A stretch of 9,576 bases of DNA from Candidatus Hodarchaeota archaeon (GCA_030589605.1 JAUUVJ010000131.1:1-9576), one strand, 5' to 3'. Positions 1 to 6,028 are shown, counted from the first letter of the stretch. The notes: generated by a model from the sequence alone, not told the origin. Made by a program: numbers and translations.

Positions 1-877
1 GCTGTACATCAGACATTTCTTCTAATCGAGTGACACCTTCGACAAAAGCTTTCAATGATTGAGGGAATTTATCAGGGGTAGCGATATCACAAATAAATAC
101 CAATACAGCAACATTACTGAAGATAAAGGAGCTCATACTACTTAAGAAACGCTTCAAAAAAACTTCCTGGCCTCCAAGATCCATGACTGTAACTGCTTCA
201 TCTGCTACTTGTTCAATTTGTCGCTCATAATTCAAACTAGTGGCGTAATTCTGCGTTTCTTCTGGTGCTTTTCCTCCAAAAACAACATCTCGTATGGATG
301 TTTTGCCTGCTCCTGATAACCCGAGGAGAATGATTTTTCTTTTAGGAGGTTTTTTAACTTCCACAAGTTTAGTAACTACTCTTCGGGGATATCTGCCTTC
401 TGACATTCCAGCTTCAATCCTCTTTTCCCGTGTTTGAGAAGATCTTTTCTTCTTTTCTGGGCTTAAAAGAGGTGATAGACGCATTGGAGGAATAGGGGGG
501 ATAGGAGGTTCAGAAATCTTCAGGAGGGAGTCAGAGAATTTGGGAAGAGGGGGGTCAAATTGAGTTCGATCTATCTCAAACTCCAATGTTTTTAAGACAG
601 TTTTAATTAATTTTAATTTTCTAATAAGCTCTTCAAGGTCCCAGAGATCAAGTGACTCAGTTCCAGGGAGTATTTCAAAGATTACTTTTTTGAATCCCTT
701 TCCTATTCGAGAACGGATGTGATGTGTCAATTGCATTCTCACTTGTTCCCGTTTTAACTCTCTTAATAATGCTAATTCTTCTTTCTCTTCCGAGGTAACT
801 CGTATAACTTCTTTCTTACTTTTTTTCTTTCGTAAGTACCGGCCTTTTCTATTCCTTGGTTGTTTATTAGGATCCAT
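1..877 (-). CDS. Rag/Gtr-like small GTPase with long N-terminal extension (C-terminus beyond window)
   Basis: The frame is open from an ATG at 877 to the window edge (292 codons). Residues 181-292 read as a Rag/Gtr-type G domain: P-loop GLSGAGKTS (186-194), then the Rag-like stretch IRDVVFGGKAPEET, switch II DLGGQE (233-238), and a hydrophobic strand VLVFICD. The order and spacing resemble eukaryotic RagA more than Ras, Rab or Arf; the G4 and G5 motifs would lie outside the window. The first ~180 residues are not part of a G domain. They hold a basic start, a charged helical stretch with SEEKEELALLRELKREQ, a Leu/Lys-rich helix near 75-95, and a proline-rich linker (EPPIPPIPP) leading to a basic segment. 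Asgard archaea are known to carry many such GTPases. The start fits a TATA box ~40 nt upstream and a short leader; no strong ribosome binding site is seen. It is transcribed away from the cassettes. Family certain, cellular role unknown. Confidence 0.87.
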   Translation of the reverse strand, partial: MDPNKQPRNRKGRYLRKKKSKKEVIRVTSEEKEELALLRELKREQVRMQLTHHIRSRIGKGFKKVIFEILPGTESLDLWDLEELIRKLKLIKTVLKTLEFEIDRTQFDPPLPKFSDSLLKISEPPIPPIPPMRLSPLLSPEKKKRSSQTREKRIEAGMSEGRYPRRVVTKLVEVKKPPKRKIILLGLSGAGKTSIRDVVFGGKAPEETQNYATSLNYERQIEQVADEAVTVMDLGGQEVFLKRFLSSMSSFIFSNVAVLVFICDIATPDKFPQSLKAFVEGVTRLEEMSDVQ

Positions 878-911
878 TAACTGTAACCACGGGATTATCC
901 AATGTTACAAC

Positions 912-929
912 GGATATATAAATGTATAA
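912..929 (-). promoter_or_regulatory. Archaeal TATA promoter of the Rag-like GTPase gene
   Basis: On the minus strand the sequence ACATTTATATATCC contains a good TATA box. Initiation about 25 nt downstream would fall near 890, leaving a leader of roughly 10-16 nt before the ATG at 877, typical for archaeal genes without a strong Shine-Dalgarno site. Confidence 0.5.
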
Positions 930-957
930 CTTATTCTCTATATTGTTAACGCAATAT

Positions 958-976
958 AAATTGTTAAAAACAATTT
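958..976. repeat. Inverted repeat AAATTGTT-AAA-AACAATTT
   Basis: This is a perfect 8-bp dyad with a 3-nt centre, between the GTPase promoter and block A1. A direct TTGTTAA repeat at 944 and 961 overlaps its left arm. It could be an operator for the GTPase promoter or a weak hairpin; nothing decides between these. Confidence 0.35.
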
Positions 977-1005
977 GAATTTCAAAAAAAAATCAATGAC
1001 TTCCA

Positions 1006-1193
1006 TCACTAATCGCATGAGGGCGATTTTAGTACTAAAATAGAAATTAAGCATGTCCTATCGTTAATTAATTAAATAATAATTATTAGTTTAAGTAGCA
1101 TAAATCTTCTACTACAATTAATACAATTAATATCAGTCAAATACAGTTGAATCTGAGCATTTCTGGTCTGTTGTCTGTTTTTATTAAATGCTG
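1006..1193 (+). repeat. Block A, copy 1: conserved cassette element (structured RNA or DNA site?)
   Basis: This 188-nt block recurs at 4064 and 7793. The left border is sharp at TCACTAATCGCATGAGGG, with unrelated flanks in all three copies; the right border fades into T-rich DNA after a TCTGTTTTTATTA-like stretch. Strictly conserved islands (GAAATTAAGCATGTCC, TATCGTTAATTA, TTTAAGTAGCATAAATC, GTTGAATCTGAGCATTT) alternate with variable AT spacers. Small dyads recur: AATTAA...TTAATT around a constant 13-nt loop, AGTAG...CTACT (copies 1 and 2), and TCAA-N6-TTGA with a changing loop. This fits a structured RNA ended by the T-rich tail, or a protein-binding DNA element. A short frame ending KLSMSYR-stop is also shared, but in this copy its Trp codon is TAG. 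Confidence 0.75.
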
Positions 1194-1341
1194 TTTTTCT
1201 ATTTTCTGTATTTTAAGTCTTTTTTTTATGTAAATCAGATTAAAGGTATAATGCTAGGCAATGATATCTCTTTTTTCATCATCCCTGTTATGAATGTGGA
1301 AGTAACTATTGCCTACGTTATTCATCGTGTGTTGACTGATA

Positions 1342-1356
1342 TTGACTTCAAGTCAA
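1342..1356. promoter_or_regulatory. Palindrome TTGACTT-C-AAGTCAA upstream of peptide promoter 1
   Basis: This is a perfect 15-bp dyad 20 nt upstream of the peptide-1 TATA box, with an additional TTGACT half-site at 1332. It is a plausible operator. It is not present in front of the other two peptide copies, so any role would be specific to unit 1. Confidence 0.35.
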
Positions 1357-1363
1357 ATTTGTA

Positions 1364-1411
1364 AATTCTTGGGTTCTTTTATACTAATTTTGATGTTACC
1401 TAGTAGGTAAC
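1364..1411 (+). promoter_or_regulatory. Conserved promoter and dyad of peptide gene 1
   Basis: A conserved AATTCTTGGGTTC (1364-1376) runs directly into the TATA box TTTTATACTAA (1377-1387). Initiation ~25 nt downstream of the TATA centre falls near 1405, inside a perfect dyad GTTACC-TAGTA-GGTAAC (1395-1411) that ends 6 nt before the start codon. The dyad therefore overlaps both the predicted start site and the only ribosome-binding-like AGGT. The same arrangement, with identical spacing, recurs at 5788 and 8057. Confidence 0.65.
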
Positions 1412-1417
1412 TGTAGA

Positions 1418-1534
1418 ATGGTTCTTGAAACTCTTTTAAAGAAAATTAGGGTTGTATTAAAAGCATTGCGAAATAGGGGAGTGAGGTTAATACAAATGAT
1501 GCCACCAGGTGGATCAGGTCCAGATCCGAAATGA
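1418..1534 (+). CDS. 38-residue cassette peptide, copy 1 (cationic front, Pro/Gly-rich variable tail)
   Basis: ATG at 1418 to TGA at 1532. The front starts MVLETLLKKIRVVLK and continues to RNRGVRLIQM; it carries K/R at 8, 9, 11, 15, 18, 20 and 23 against one acidic residue, with Leu/Ile/Val spaced as in an amphipathic helix. The tail is MPPGGSGPDPK. No signal peptide, cysteine or membrane segment is present. Reality is supported by a second open copy at 5842 with 24 of 27 identical front residues, equal length, and the same promoter. The tail shares only Pro29, Pro30, Gly34 and Lys38 with that copy. I recognise no family. It could be an antimicrobial or signalling peptide, or a precursor with leader and core; this is inference. 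A hairpin terminator follows at 1562 and the convergent C1 gene lies beyond it. Confidence 0.75.
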   Translation: MVLETLLKKIRVVLKALRNRGVRLIQMMPPGGSGPDPK

Positions 1535-1561
1535 ATTTTTTACTTTCTAACGACTCCTAAT

Positions 1562-1595
1562 GAAGGAAGTTAATCAACTTCCTTCGATTTTTTTT
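1562..1595 (+). terminator. Hairpin terminator after peptide 1
   Basis: A perfect 10-bp stem GAAGGAAGTT/AACTTCCTTC with loop AATC (1562-1585) is followed by eight T residues (1588-1595). It lies 28 nt after the peptide stop and before the end of the convergent C1 gene, so it separates the two facing transcripts. Confidence 0.75.
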
Positions 1596-1642
1596 ATTTA
1601 AATTAAGTCTCCCAATTTTTTCAACAAAAAGTGTTTAAGCAT

Positions 1643-3217
1643 TTAGTTTTCGATTAAGATTTTAGGTGTTCTCCATTCCTGTCGTTCATAATCATACCAC
1701 TTATGTTGTGTCAATTTTCCACCATATTGTTCTATTATAGGAATGGTTGGCCATTTTAAATCCTTTTTTATCCATCTTACGATTTTTGAAGTCAATCTAG
1801 TCCATAAATATTTGTGTATATTAGTAGAAATTATGTGTGAGTCTGGTAGATAGCCAATAAAATTCAACAAATTATCTTCATCAATATCATCAGGTATTTT
1901 AATCCAATATTCATCTACTGAGAACTCCCTCATCAAACGAATCGGATCAAAATCTAGTTGAATAACTGATTGCTTATGTAGATGAGTTAATACTGCTCGA
2001 TCTTCTTCAGAGAATCGAAAATTATCCTTTTCCGATGATTTTCTCGAAAGAAGATTATCAAAAGTGAAAGGTAGTATTAAGTCACAGTAAAGCTCAATTA
2101 ACTTGTCTGGAGTACCATATTTCGAGTTTTGTCTATAATTCCAATTGGTGTAAAATCGAGGGGAAATGAAATAGTTTTGGTGAACATTCTGGTCAAATTC
2201 TTTTTTATTTTTTAGATCTTGAGTTATTTTATGCATTTCCTTTGAATTTAATTCCTGCCATCCTTTGCTAGCTTTGTATAAGGTTAAGGACCTAGAAACT
2301 TGAATATCTAATATTTTTTCTAAACTAATTATTTTAACTTTTCTTTTTTCCTCAGCTTGCCTTAGAAAAGTTTCCATTGGTTTCAGCATTCTAGTAGGAA
2401 TAAATAAAATCCCATAATAGTTATTGAAGTTCAATTCACGATATACAGTAGAACTTGCCAAAGTTGTATTATCTGGATCTTTAAATCCGAGAATTTCAGA
2501 TATCTTGGTTGAATCACCGAGTTGTAAATTAAAAAATAAGCGATCTAAGCCAAATGCATTTGGATAAGGACGTATAGTCCAATGAGCATTCAACAGAATG
2601 AACAATTTACGAAGATCTTGAGATCTTCCTCTTTTCTTTCTTTCATTGAATTGTATTTTTTTTCTTCTATTTTCAACAGCAGTCTTTAAGCGCTGTCGAG
2701 TGATATTTCTGAGGCCTGCCTTCGGGATTATATGGTATATAGCTTTTAATATCAGTAATTGGTCTTGAGTTAACGGTACTGTGAATTTATTGCAGGAATA
2801 CTGGAGAACTTCCCAGTTCAGATTAGTTAATGGAGTTGTGTTTTTAATTAATTGAAAAAAACCCAGAGTTTTAGAATTACCACGTAAATGTTTGATTAAG
2901 TATTGGTTGAATTTATCTGCATGAAATCCTCCAGAGTTAAGAATACGATTTGCGCTGCTAATGTAGTCAATTGCAAACCATAGGTACGGCAATTCATAAT
3001 ATCTTTTGTGAATTCGGTAGTATTTATCTATGAATGCCTCTGATGATTCAGAAAAACGAATACGATTTTTTATTTTATCTACTTCATGAAATCTAAGAAC
3101 ATTCAGGAAATCATTCAATAAAATCTGATCTTTTTGTGGATAACTCGCTATATAATTTGGTAGAATTTCCAAGATTGTCAATATAAAACGTTTAAAACTA
3201 TCACGAGTTCTTGACAT
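1643..3217 (-). CDS. Cassette protein C1, unknown family, 524 aa, HTH-like segments
   Basis: The ATG at 3217 has the ribosome binding site GGTGAG with a 7-nt spacer. The family is unknown to me, but C2 (6029-7582) is a full-length homologue: 17 of the first 35 aligned residues are identical, and KHLRG (109-113 here), FGLD (223-226), a Leu-Thr-x-Tyr-Lys/Gly-Trp motif near 311-320, a Leu-Ile-Glu-Leu-Tyr-Cys-like stretch (373-378), and a C-terminal block with TRLTSKIVRWIKKDLKW (473-489) are shared. Residues ~149-181 (LTQDQLLILKA ... ITRQRLKTAV) look like a helix-turn-helix and are followed by a strongly basic patch (184-203). A second helical segment lies near 402-430. No signal peptide, membrane span or catalytic motif is apparent. 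It faces the 38-residue peptide gene, as in unit 2. Role could be regulator or receptor, peptide-modifying enzyme, or immunity factor; none is shown. Confidence 0.85.
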   Translation of the reverse strand: MSRTRDSFKRFILTILEILPNYIASYPQKDQILLNDFLNVLRFHEVDKIKNRIRFSESSEAFIDKYYRIHKRYYELPYLWFAIDYISSANRILNSGGFHADKFNQYLIKHLRGNSKTLGFFQLIKNTTPLTNLNWEVLQYSCNKFTVPLTQDQLLILKAIYHIIPKAGLRNITRQRLKTAVENRRKKIQFNERKKRGRSQDLRKLFILLNAHWTIRPYPNAFGLDRLFFNLQLGDSTKISEILGFKDPDNTTLASSTVYRELNFNNYYGILFIPTRMLKPMETFLRQAEEKRKVKIISLEKILDIQVSRSLTLYKASKGWQELNSKEMHKITQDLKNKKEFDQNVHQNYFISPRFYTNWNYRQNSKYGTPDKLIELYCDLILPFTFDNLLSRKSSEKDNFRFSEEDRAVLTHLHKQSVIQLDFDPIRLMREFSVDEYWIKIPDDIDEDNLLNFIGYLPDSHIISTNIHKYLWTRLTSKIVRWIKKDLKWPTIPIIEQYGGKLTQHKWYDYERQEWRTPKILIEN

Positions 3218-3291
3218 CTCTCATCTCACCATATTGGGATAGTTCTTTATCTGTAGGAATTTCTCTGTTTTTGAATGACCGATTATTTCTT

Positions 3292-3312
3292 TTACTTATA
3301 AGTAATATAAAT
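3292..3312 (-). promoter_or_regulatory. Palindrome overlapping a TATA-like box upstream of C1
   Basis: A perfect 14-bp palindrome TTACTTATAAGTAA (3292-3305) abuts and partly overlaps the minus-strand TATA-like ATTTATATTA (3303-3312). Use of this box would give C1 a leader of ~65 nt, longer than usual here, so the promoter call is tentative. The palindrome would be a natural operator position. Confidence 0.35.
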
Positions 3313-3435
3313 ACTTCTTTCTATTTCAATTTGTTTCATTTAAGGCAATTTCTACTGAATAATTCTTCCTTTATAAATAGTATAAAAATAATAGAATTCT
3401 TCCTTTTGTCTTTTCTTTTGATCTAATTTGATTTT

Positions 3436-3446
3436 GAATATAAAAG
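3436..3446 (+). promoter_or_regulatory. TATA promoter of the 41-aa / Cys-rich gene pair
   Basis: GAATATAAAAG matches an archaeal TATA box. Predicted initiation near 3466 leaves about 12 nt, containing the ribosome binding site GAAGGA, before the ATG at 3478. Confidence 0.5.
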
Positions 3447-3477
3447 CAACTTTCACAATAAGTAGTTGAAGGAAAAA

Positions 3478-3603
3478 ATGAACGTCAATAATCGTATTCA
3501 TCAAAAGATCCAGTTTATCAAAGATCCACTAGCCTGGGATTTAAAGAATTATGATTATCTGCTTTTTTCATTTTTTCTTCTGGCAATGATGGAATTGAGA
3601 TGA
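3478..3603 (+). CDS. Small hypothetical protein, 41 aa
   Basis: The ATG at 3478 follows GAAGGA with a 4-nt spacer and a TATA box ~35 nt upstream; the frame ends with TGA at 3601. The N-terminal half is polar (MNVNNRIHQKIQFIKD), followed by PLAWDLKNYDY and a short hydrophobic stretch (LLFSFFLLAMM, 28-38) too short for a certain membrane span. The stop sits 6 nt before the ATG of the Cys-rich gene, so the two are probably cotranscribed. I recognise no family. Support is from translation signals and spacing only, without homologue evidence. Confidence 0.5.
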   Translation: MNVNNRIHQKIQFIKDPLAWDLKNYDYLLFSFFLLAMMELR

Positions 3604-3609
3604 TTGAAA

Positions 3610-3993
3610 ATGCTTAACTCTTACGAATCGATTGAAAGATCAAGAAAAAACAAGAAATTGTCCAAACTTTGTAAAATTAATTGTATCTACTCCCTACAAG
3701 CGAATGATATCAGCTTTTGTCTTAAGTTAAAGGAAGTGAATATTGCATGTCCAGTTTTTTGTCCTTTTTTCGTAGAAGGTGAATCTGAACACTATCAATA
3801 TGCATTAGAGAAACAATTTGATGTTAACTGCCTTTATTGTACTCGTAAGAAATCCTCTTTACAGCATAATACTGAGGAACTAATATTTTATTGTACTCTG
3901 TATGAAAATCGCCAACCTTTTTGTAGTAGGTGTCATTTTGCTTCGTACTCACCTGATTTAACACATACTAATGAACGGATTGAGTTGACATAA
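3610..3993 (+). CDS. Cys-rich protein with two tandem zinc-ribbon-like modules, 127 aa
   Basis: ATG at 3610 is preferred over the in-frame TTG at 3604, which directly touches the upstream stop. Ten cysteines form two similar modules: C21-x3-C25-x11-C37-x9-C47-x3-C51 followed by Pro-Phe-Phe, and C74-x2-C77-x17-C95-x9-C105-x2-C108 followed by His-Phe. The equal x9 spacing between the third and fourth cysteines and the aromatic residues after the last one suggest an internal duplication, each module able to hold zinc or possibly an iron-sulfur cluster. The N-terminus is short and basic (SRKNKKLSK). There is no signal peptide. It is a soluble metal-binding protein of unknown partner, perhaps a nucleic-acid or protein adaptor. 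A weak hairpin follows at 3997 and block A2 begins 70 nt after the stop. Confidence 0.7.
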   Translation: MLNSYESIERSRKNKKLSKLCKINCIYSLQANDISFCLKLKEVNIACPVFCPFFVEGESEHYQYALEKQFDVNCLYCTRKKSSLQHNTEELIFYCTLYENRQPFCSRCHFASYSPDLTHTNERIELT

Positions 3994-3996
3994 AAA

Positions 3997-4011
3997 TAAG
4001 AATTTTTCTTA
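3997..4011 (+). terminator. Weak hairpin after the Cys-rich gene
   Basis: TAAGAA-TTT-TTCTTA forms a 6-bp AT-rich stem 4 nt after the stop codon. A T run lies inside the loop and right arm rather than after it, so terminator activity is uncertain. Confidence 0.35.
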
Positions 4012-4063
4012 CTAGATCAATTTTGAAATATCGGATAAATTAGAAGAAAGTAACCTTATTATC

Positions 4064-4260
4064 TCACTAATCGCATGAGGGCTTTTTTAATTAAAATGTG
4101 GAAATTAAGCATGTCCTATCGTTAATTAATTAAATAATAATTATTAGTTTAAGTAGCATAAATCTTCTACTACAATTAATACAATTAATATAAACCTAAT
4201 TAAGTCAAATGCAGTTGAATCTGAGCATTTCTGTCTGTTATCTGTATTTATTAGATACTG
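4064..4260 (+). repeat. Block A, copy 2: conserved cassette element
   Basis: This 197-nt copy of block A is closest to copy 1: the stretch from AGCATGTCC through CATAAATCTTCTAC is continuous between them. It has a small insertion (AAACCTAATT-like, near 4192) not found in copy 1. Here the short internal frame reads TNRMRAFLIKMWKLSMSYR then stop, with Trp intact. The T-rich tail (TGTTTTGTTTTTT) follows directly. The next gene downstream is the secreted FN3 protein rather than the peptide, but that gene has its own TATA box, so A2 need not be its promoter. Confidence 0.75.
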
Positions 4261-4351
4261 TTTTGTTTTTTCGGATAATCCATCATTTGAAGCTATAATT
4301 TTGATTGTATAAAGATTCGTTATCAACTTTTTTTATTGGCAAGAAGTGTCC

Positions 4352-4371
4352 CTAAAAAGATATATATTTAA
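4352..4371 (+). promoter_or_regulatory. BRE/TATA promoter of the secreted FN3 gene
   Basis: A purine-rich BRE-like CTAAAAAG precedes ATATATATTTAA (4360-4371). Initiation near 4390 would leave a leader of about 15 nt containing the strong ribosome binding site GAGGTGAT at 4393-4400. Confidence 0.6.
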
Positions 4372-4406
4372 CCCTCTGTACTTAACTCCGAGAGGTGATT
4401 GATCTG

Positions 4407-5654
4407 ATGGAGCAAAAAATGATTAAACAAAAATTATATTGGTTGATACTATTAATTTTCGTTATAAATCTCACAACTTCGATTAATTATTCCTTCGCGG
4501 AAGGGAAACAAAAAATTAATGATAAACGATTAGTGAAATCAGTGTTAGCAGTTTTTGATTGGGTTGAGGATTGTAGTGACATTTCTGACTGGACTGATGC
4601 CCGTGGGACGGATTTTGAAGTCAATGCTTTCCGTGGTTATCAGGAAGATTTAACTGATAGTTTAATTGCCTCTGCAGGAGTTTTTACTCCTGAAGTTGAT
4701 TGGTGGAATCCCCCAGCTAGTAATACTACTCATCGTAGAGCCGCAGCTTACCGAGAATTACCTACTACTTGGGATGAAATACTAATTAATTCTACTATCA
4801 ATTTTGATCCTACATCAGTATCGAATCCCTATACATTTCAGGGTGGTCTTTACCTCATTTTGACAAATTCTAATCATGAACAATTATTTGAACTAGAGAT
4901 TAGTGATGGGGCTGCTTCATCTGGGAAACATGAGGCTTATCATCATGCTATGTATTTTACTTCTAGTGATCAACCCATTGAGCTTCTTCCCATAACACTA
5001 GCCGCTTCTCCCGTTATTACTAACGGTAAATTGTCTATTCATATTAAGGAGACCACAGTGGAGGTCTTTACACCTATTTCCAATGAATGGATCGATTTGG
5101 GGATTAGTCCCACTGTGGCTTTTCAAAGAGGCACTCCAAAATATGTAGTGTTATTTTGTTTTCAAAATAGACAATTGCTACAACCTCCTCCCACAGAACT
5201 CAATTGGGATTCCATAGAGGTTCAAACAAAACAGCAAACTGATAATGAAATACAAGTACCAACCCCTCCTCAAAATCTTCAAACCATTAGTGGAGATAAT
5301 CAAGTAATATTAAGCTGGGAACCCCCATTGGATATTGGAAATTCGAGCATTACCGAATACAGAGTGTATCGATCGACTTATCCATCTCACTATACCTATA
5401 TTGGAAAAACCAGTTCGTTAGGCTATATTGACACCTCTGCAAGCAATGGATTAACCTATTATTATGTTATTTCAGCTATTAATATTGCTGGTGAAAGTGA
5501 TTTTTCAAACGCGGAATCCGTAGTCCCTGGGATTACTTCTATTACGACAATAACCCAACCTTCTTCAATAACTCCCGGATTTTCAATTATTTGGATAATA
5601 ATTTCAGCTCTCCCTATTATACTTTTAAAGAGAAAAATTAAAAGAAGTAAATAG
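4407..5654 (+). CDS. Secreted surface protein: beta-sandwich domain, FN3 domain, PGF-CTERM-like anchor, 415 aa
   Basis: ATG at 4407 is chosen because GAGGTGAT (4393-4400) lies 6 nt before it; the in-frame GTG at 4395 sits inside that site. Residues 1-31 are a signal peptide (basic MIKQK, hydrophobic core LYWLILLIFVINL, likely cleavage after YSFA). About 45-280 is probably a concanavalin/LamG-like beta sandwich, judged by alternating strands such as LFELEISDG and GKLSIHIKE. Residues 285-374 form a fibronectin type III domain (PPQNLQ, ILSWEPP, ITEYRVYRS, YYYVISAINIAGES). A Thr/Ser-rich linker leads to TPGF (389-392), a hydrophobic segment and the basic tail KRKIKRSK, as in PGF-CTERM archaeosortase substrates. 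It therefore is likely displayed on the cell surface for binding or adhesion. It lies between A2 and B2, where units 1 and 3 have only 100-170 nt, so it looks like an insertion in the cassette. Confidence 0.85.
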   Translation: MEQKMIKQKLYWLILLIFVINLTTSINYSFAEGKQKINDKRLVKSVLAVFDWVEDCSDISDWTDARGTDFEVNAFRGYQEDLTDSLIASAGVFTPEVDWWNPPASNTTHRRAAAYRELPTTWDEILINSTINFDPTSVSNPYTFQGGLYLILTNSNHEQLFELEISDGAASSGKHEAYHHAMYFTSSDQPIELLPITLAASPVITNGKLSIHIKETTVEVFTPISNEWIDLGISPTVAFQRGTPKYVVLFCFQNRQLLQPPPTELNWDSIEVQTKQQTDNEIQVPTPPQNLQTISGDNQVILSWEPPLDIGNSSITEYRVYRSTYPSHYTYIGKTSSLGYIDTSASNGLTYYYVISAINIAGESDFSNAESVVPGITSITTITQPSSITPGFSIIWIIISALPIILLKRKIKRSK

Positions 5655-5787
5655 TGTCCATTTTTTGCATAAAGATCAATAGATCCGCTGTTTTTCTAAT
5701 ATATCAAACCTATTTATTACGAGGAAGGACTGTGAATAGAAATTTTGAAAAATTCTTTCTTTTTTTGTTAATCATCAACTATTTCTG

Positions 5788-5835
5788 AATTCTTAGGTTC
5801 TTTTAAACTAAATCTGATATGACCATATAGGTAAC
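5788..5835 (+). promoter_or_regulatory. Conserved promoter and dyad of peptide gene 2
   Basis: AATTCTTAGGTTC (5788-5800) leads into TTTTAAACTAA (5801-5811), with the dyad position at 5819-5835 reading TGACC-ATATA-GGTAAC after one upstream base. Spacing to the start codon equals copy 1 exactly. The left dyad arm has lost two pairings while the right arm GGTAAC is kept, so the right arm, which also serves as ribosome-binding sequence, seems the more constrained part. Confidence 0.6.
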
Positions 5836-5841
5836 GGTAAA

Positions 5842-5958
5842 TTGGTTCTTGAAACTCTTCTCATAAAAATTAGGGTTATATTAAAGACATTACGTAATAG
5901 GGGAGTGAGGTTAATACAAATGAAACCCCCTGCATCTGGTGGCGGCGGCCACAAATAA
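5842..5958 (+). CDS. 38-residue cassette peptide, copy 2
   Basis: The frame begins with TTG at 5842, at exactly the position of the ATG in copy 1, and ends at TAA 5956. No ATG precedes it in frame before a stop, and the first internal ATG is codon 27. The front differs from copy 1 at three residues only (Ile8, Ile13, Thr16), all compatible with the same cationic helix; the nucleotides of codons 20-27 are identical. The tail is KPPASGGGGHK, four glycines in a row and a His, against MPPGGSGPDPK in copy 1. Tail DNA is far more GC-rich than its surroundings. The contrast (21 mismatches in 36 tail nt, against 21 in the 132 nt before) shows the tail diverges independently of the front. Terminator hairpins follow and C2 faces it. 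Confidence 0.72.
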   Translation: MVLETLLIKIRVILKTLRNRGVRLIQMKPPASGGGGHK

Positions 5959-5972
5959 AAGTAAGACTAATT

Positions 5973-6012
5973 GGAGATTTTTTCTCCTCCTTCCCCTTTT
6001 TTTTGGGGGAAG
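5973..6012. terminator. Two hairpins between peptide 2 and C2
   Basis: GGAGA-TTTTT-TCTCC (5973-5987) is followed by CTTCCCC-(T8 G)-GGGGAAG (5990-6012). They lie between the peptide stop (5958) and the end of the convergent C2 gene (6029), and can serve either strand. The T run is inside the loop of the second stem. Confidence 0.6.
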
Positions 6013-6028
6013 AAAGCAGTTTTCCAAG

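Noticed and set aside
1255..1315. Distant inverted repeat TAGGCAAT ... ATTGCCTA between A1 and B1
   Set aside because: An 8-bp match over a 45-nt gap is weak and absent from the A-B intervals of the other units.
3211..3426. 71-codon plus-strand open frame rich in Phe, Leu, Ser
   Set aside because: It starts inside the 5' end of C1 on the other strand, has no ribosome binding site, and its composition is what AT-rich intergenic DNA gives by chance.
4144..4326. 60-codon minus-strand frame overlapping block A2
   Set aside because: It is not open in copies A1 and A3, so conservation of the block is not due to this frame.
5732..5788. 18-codon frame starting GTG after GAGGAAGGA, just before promoter B2
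   Set aside because: The ribosome-binding-like sequence is good, but the product is a low-complexity Phe/Leu peptide, has no copy in units 1 or 3, and no promoter is evident.
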